11,278 nt of DNA from Euperipatoides rowelli (Eukaryota; Onychophora; Udeonychophora; Euonychophora; Peripatopsidae), in the NCBI GenBank assembly GCA_003024985.2, contig PXIH01S0017835.1; one strand, written 5' to 3'. The notes under the pieces are model-generated. The model ran no database searches. It was not told where the DNA came from and worked only from the letters and a program-made list of their open reading frames with translations. Every line of letters starts with the position of its first letter. Position 1 is the first letter of the stretch. Made by a program: the position numbers and the translations under genes. Shown piece by piece: positions 8,772-11,278 of this stretch.

Positions 8772-9331
8772 GTATGTACTGATACTCCTCCTCAACAACT
8801 CATTCAGCACAATGATGTTGGATTTACACATAAGATCTTCTAAAGCAGGTGTGACATGCATTTTTGGGCTCGATACAAACTTCCTCGCCCTGTGGGTGAA
8901 TTTTTGAAAATTAAGGTTAATGTAGCTCAGAAGTTTGCTAGGCAATTGCATTGCAAACCCATTATCTCCAATTACTCCATGCAACAACCTCGGATATATT
9001 TTTATAACTTATTTTTAAAAACTTGGTGGGTTTTCTTGCTAATTATCTATGTAAAAAAAAATATCAGAAATGTCTGTAAATTAGTAGGTGTTTGCTGCTA
9101 CTCCACGGTCAATCATCCTAGATCAATAATGTTTGATTTATTTAAAAGCCAAGCTAAAGCAGATCTGACTGATAGGCTACTATTTCGACTCTCTAAGACC
9201 TTCCATCCCTGGAGAGGAATATTTCAAAATTTAGGATCAAAGGAGATTCAATTTTTGCTGGCCAACTGTATATCAAACTCCAGAGCTCAATATACTGCAG
9301 AAACAACCTGATATACATTTTGAAAATTTAT
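8772..9331. repeat. Diverged tandem duplication, unit about 315 bp
   Basis: Copy A (about 8772-9018) and copy B (about 9086-9331) are direct, diverged repeats. At 8810 and 9124, CAATGATGTTGGATTTA and CAATAATGTTTGATTTA match at 15 of 17. CTAAAGCAG is identical at 8840 and 9154, an offset of 314. TTCC then CCCTG, CAATTGCAT against CAACTGTAT (8943 and 9263, offset 320), and ACAACCT then ATAT near 8984 and 9303 also align. The offset changes by exactly 6 bases between these anchors. Read on the minus strand the copies give similar peptides, QLPSKLLS/QLASK and KSNIIVL/KSNIIDL, but copy B has stops. A weaker third copy may lie at about 8485-8695. I do not recognise a protein family. It could be a decayed duplicated exon or a noncoding repeat. 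Confidence 0.55.
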
Positions 9332-9835
9332 ATGACTGTATCCTAATGGTGACATTTTTTGCTATTAGAAGTACAGTATTTGCAGTTAAAATTCTCCAAA
9401 CATAATTTTATGTTATGTAGTATATTTCAAATGTATATTTTTATGACAAACTTTTTCTCATTTTATTCAATTTTGGTTGTCAAATCATAATAGTTATAGA
9501 TTTTGGCAAATATTCACCTCTAACTTTTAATTAGCAACAGATTTTCTGTGAATGTTCATAACTTAAAAATTTAAATTTTTACAGCAAAAAACATATACTG
9601 TACATTTCAGTTAATGTGAGGAATGAAACTAGAATCAATTATTCTGTAATCCAACAAGATGTTACTACACCATTCTGTTTTGGGTCATTGTATTAAATTT
9701 TAAATGTTCATATTGTGAGAATTCACAGAGTAAATTGCATTAAATAATATCCATATATTGATTATATCTGTAGTTCTAGATATGTGGTTTGTAATCAGAG
9801 CTGTTGAATCCCTAAACATTAAGTTTATAGGTTAT
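9332..9835. other. Gene-free A/T-rich DNA
   Basis: Homology to the tandem unit may continue for about 60 bases (TGGTGACATTTTTTGCTA at about 9347 resembles 9026-9042). Beyond that nothing supportable is seen. Several TACTGTA/TACAGTA words occur here and elsewhere in the window. Confidence 0.4.
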
Positions 9836-10106
9836 TCCTTTTAATTTTCTGTCTTTCCTTTTTTACCCCCTAATTTTTATCCTTCTTTATTTTCTTTTTC
9901 CTTTTTCTATATTTTGTTTTTGCTTTTTTACTTTCGTTTCTTTATATTTACTTTTTATTTTTTATTATTTTCTTTATTCCTATTTTCTCATTATATTTCT
10001 TTTCTATTAACTTTCTTCTTTTCTGTCTTTCCTAATTGTCAAATATTTTATGTTTTGCTTTCTCCATTTTTTTTGTCGTTTCCATTTATTTTTTTTTTTT
10101 TTTTTT
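9836..10106 (+). repeat. Long pyrimidine-rich tract ending in T18
   Basis: For about 270 bases the plus strand is almost wholly T and C, with scattered A and very few G, and it ends in 18 T residues at 10089-10106. The asymmetry is far beyond the general A/T-richness of the window. The 64-codon plus-strand frame at 9914-10108 (Phe, Leu, Ser, Tyr) is simply this tract translated. It is best read as degenerate simple-sequence DNA. The final T run could also be the tail of a minus-strand retroposon, but no target-site duplication was found. Confidence 0.7.
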
Positions 10107-10935
10107 AACATTCAGTTCTGCATATTTTTATATCCTAATTTAGTCTTGTAAAGATTAATTTTATTTTAATATGTATATTATAATACAGTAAATAATTTTA
10201 TTGTAATTAATATTTTTAATTGATATTTTAAATTCATTTATGCATGATTTACGTAAATTAATTTGAAAGTCAAATTAAAAATAAGTATTTGTATTTGTTA
10301 GAGTTTGTTTGGTATCCTTTGATATTTAAGTTTTTTTTTTTTTTTAAGTTTCCTAACATTAAATGTCTAATTATATAAATGTCTATAATTAACGATGGGA
10401 AAGTCAATCAATATGACTGGGTTCATCTTGTTGAACCAGGTCATTTTGTATTGATAAATTTCTGAGTAAATATAGATTAACAGACTGAACTTTTTTTTTT
10501 TTTTTTTAAAAATATTCACTAAGAAAACGTTTTTCAGAAACACACGCAGCTACGATAATGTCTAATTGTATTTATCTGAGAAAAAATATAAAAAATGAGA
10601 TAAATTTGAAACTTTATTTCATTTCAATTTAGATTAAGATTATATTTATTATGTTTATATCGTATTCTACACTGGAACTAAGGAAATCTGATTTATTTCA
10701 TGGAATAGTAAAAATAGCACGTCTTTCCCATTATTTCACAAGAGAACTCAAGCTTCGCTTCTCCATTGGATGCTTTGTCCATTATTTTTTTTTCTATACA
10801 AGCTAATATAGTAGTTGTACAACTAAGACAATATGCGTAAAGTTTAGCCATTACACTTGAAAATAAAATTATAAAATTTAACGCGCTCCCCTTCAAACAT
10901 TATATTGAATCACACCTGAGTCTTGAAGTGGAGAG
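10107..10935. other. Gene-free A/T-rich DNA with two T runs
   Basis: T15 at 10331-10345 and T17 at 10491-10507 stand out. They could be poly(A) tails of minus-strand retroposons, but no paired target-site duplication or tRNA-like head was seen. The 67-codon minus-strand frame at 10693-10896 has no recognisable domain. CCATTGG at about 10764-10770 is an inverted CCAAT-type box about 170 bases upstream of the CpG-richer stretch. Confidence 0.4.
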
Positions 10936-10939
10936 ATTA

Positions 10940-11050
10940 AGCACGTGGCGTCGCTGGTTTATGCCGACGTCAGGCTAGCCTCACCCGCTTAACTGACGTT
11001 CTTTAAACAGTCATTTATTGTGAACTTTATGTTTACACACCTATTTGCCG
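10940..11050 (+). promoter_or_regulatory. CpG-richer candidate promoter with E-box and CRE motifs
   Basis: CpG is rare in most of the window but occurs about eight times in these 110 bases. The stretch contains CACGTG (10942-10947, E-box), CGACGTCA (10965-10972, one base from the full CRE palindrome), TGACGT (10994-10999, CRE half-site) and TGTTTAC (11030-11036, forkhead type). The clustering of bZIP/bHLH-type sites just upstream of an open frame suggests a host promoter. Direction is inferred from the open frame on the right; a bidirectional promoter is possible. Confidence 0.45.
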
Positions 11051-11130
11051 GCTTTCTTGCAAAGTGTTTTCCTTTATTCAAGTTGGATATTTTATTGTTG
11101 AAATCTAGGTGATCTTAAGTGATAAAAATC

Positions 11131-11148
11131 ATGGATATATATTTGTAG
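11131..11148 (+). other. Five-codon upstream ORF in the candidate 5' UTR
   Basis: ATG at 11131 is followed by four codons and TAG (peptide MDIYL). If the transcript starts in the CpG-richer stretch, this is an upstream ORF 57 bases before the candidate main start. Short upstream ORFs of this kind are common and can reduce translation of the main frame. Confidence 0.25.
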
Positions 11149-11205
11149 TGAAACTCGTTGTGCAATCAAAGCTTGTGGGGTACGAAGAAAGATACTACCA
11201 CCAGG

Positions 11206-11278
11206 ATGCAGTACATTGAAATGGAAGTGTGGAGAGCTTTCGGTAATGACTCGCTCACCCCGGGTCTAATCTCGCTAT
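11206..11278 (+). CDS. Candidate 5' end of a host gene, cut by window edge
   Basis: The first ATG in a frame open since the stop at 11149 lies at 11206, with A at -3 (ACCAGGATGC), a fair animal initiation context. The frame stays open for 24 codons to the window end, beginning MQYIEMEVWRAFGNDSL. The composition changes here: it is much less A/T-rich than upstream DNA and carries a CCCGGG site. I recognise no protein. The first exon could instead end after GCTTTCG at 11242-11243, where GTAATG offers a modest 5' splice site. That would make the visible coding part 12 codons plus one base. The call rests on position, composition and start context only. Confidence 0.35.
   Translation, partial: MQYIEMEVWRAFGNDSLTPGLISL

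Noticed and set aside
8856-9311. A 151-codon plus-strand protein gene
   Set aside because: It crosses a tandem duplication whose 314-base offset shifts the frame, has no recognisable domain and no promoter or splice context. It is kept only as a finding to check.
9914-10108. A 64-codon plus-strand frame that looks like a hydrophobic membrane protein
   Set aside because: It is the translation of a T/C-only tract, where Phe, Leu and Ser codons are inevitable.
10693-10896. A 67-codon minus-strand frame near the candidate promoter
   Set aside because: There is no signal peptide pattern, domain or start context beyond chance, and it lies in A/T-rich DNA.
1-11278. CRISPR arrays, phage genes, operons or other bacterial systems
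   Set aside because: There are no regularly spaced short repeats, no tightly packed ORFs and no ribosome binding sites. All evidence points to an animal nuclear genome.

Overview
The window looks like noncoding DNA from an animal nuclear genome, probably an invertebrate; the sequence does not let me name the species. It is strongly A/T-rich (about 70% by eye), full of poly-A/T runs, and depleted in CpG except at the far right. I see no operons, Shine-Dalgarno sites or long bacterial-type ORFs. The only unmistakable protein-coding signal is the wreck of a non-LTR retrotransposon. Most open frames are chance frames in A/T-rich DNA.

Layout. 1-328: a fold-back (palindromic, MITE-like) element, probably cut by the window edge. 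554-1134: two 22-bp inverted repeats bracket about 540 bp. 1135-2990: A/T-rich DNA with no gene, except a candidate splice acceptor at 2024-2025. About 2999-6478, minus strand: a degenerate L1/Tx1-group LINE. Reading leftwards it has an ORF1 piece with a CCHC-type zinc knuckle, an AP-like endonuclease, a reverse transcriptase with the FxD and YADD motifs still readable, and a typical ORF2 tail. Frameshifts and stops break all of it. 7061-7337: a tRNA-derived SINE, also minus strand, with poly(A) tail and an 11-bp target-site duplication. 7338-8480: no gene. About 8480-9350: a diverged tandem duplication with a unit near 315 bp. 9836-10106: a long pyrimidine-only-like tract, followed by two more T runs. 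10940-11278: a local CpG-richer stretch with E-box and CRE-like motifs, a short upstream ORF and an open frame running off the right edge. This is the best candidate for the start of a host gene.

How the parts relate. The window is best read as intergenic or intronic DNA filled by successive insertions: an old LINE, a less damaged SINE of the kind mobilised by LINE machinery, and fold-back or inverted-repeat DNA elements. A host promoter may lie at the right end. I did not find a new functional system. The items most worth checking are the SINE family, the tandem duplication at 8772-9331, the fold-back element, and the LINE's exact clade.
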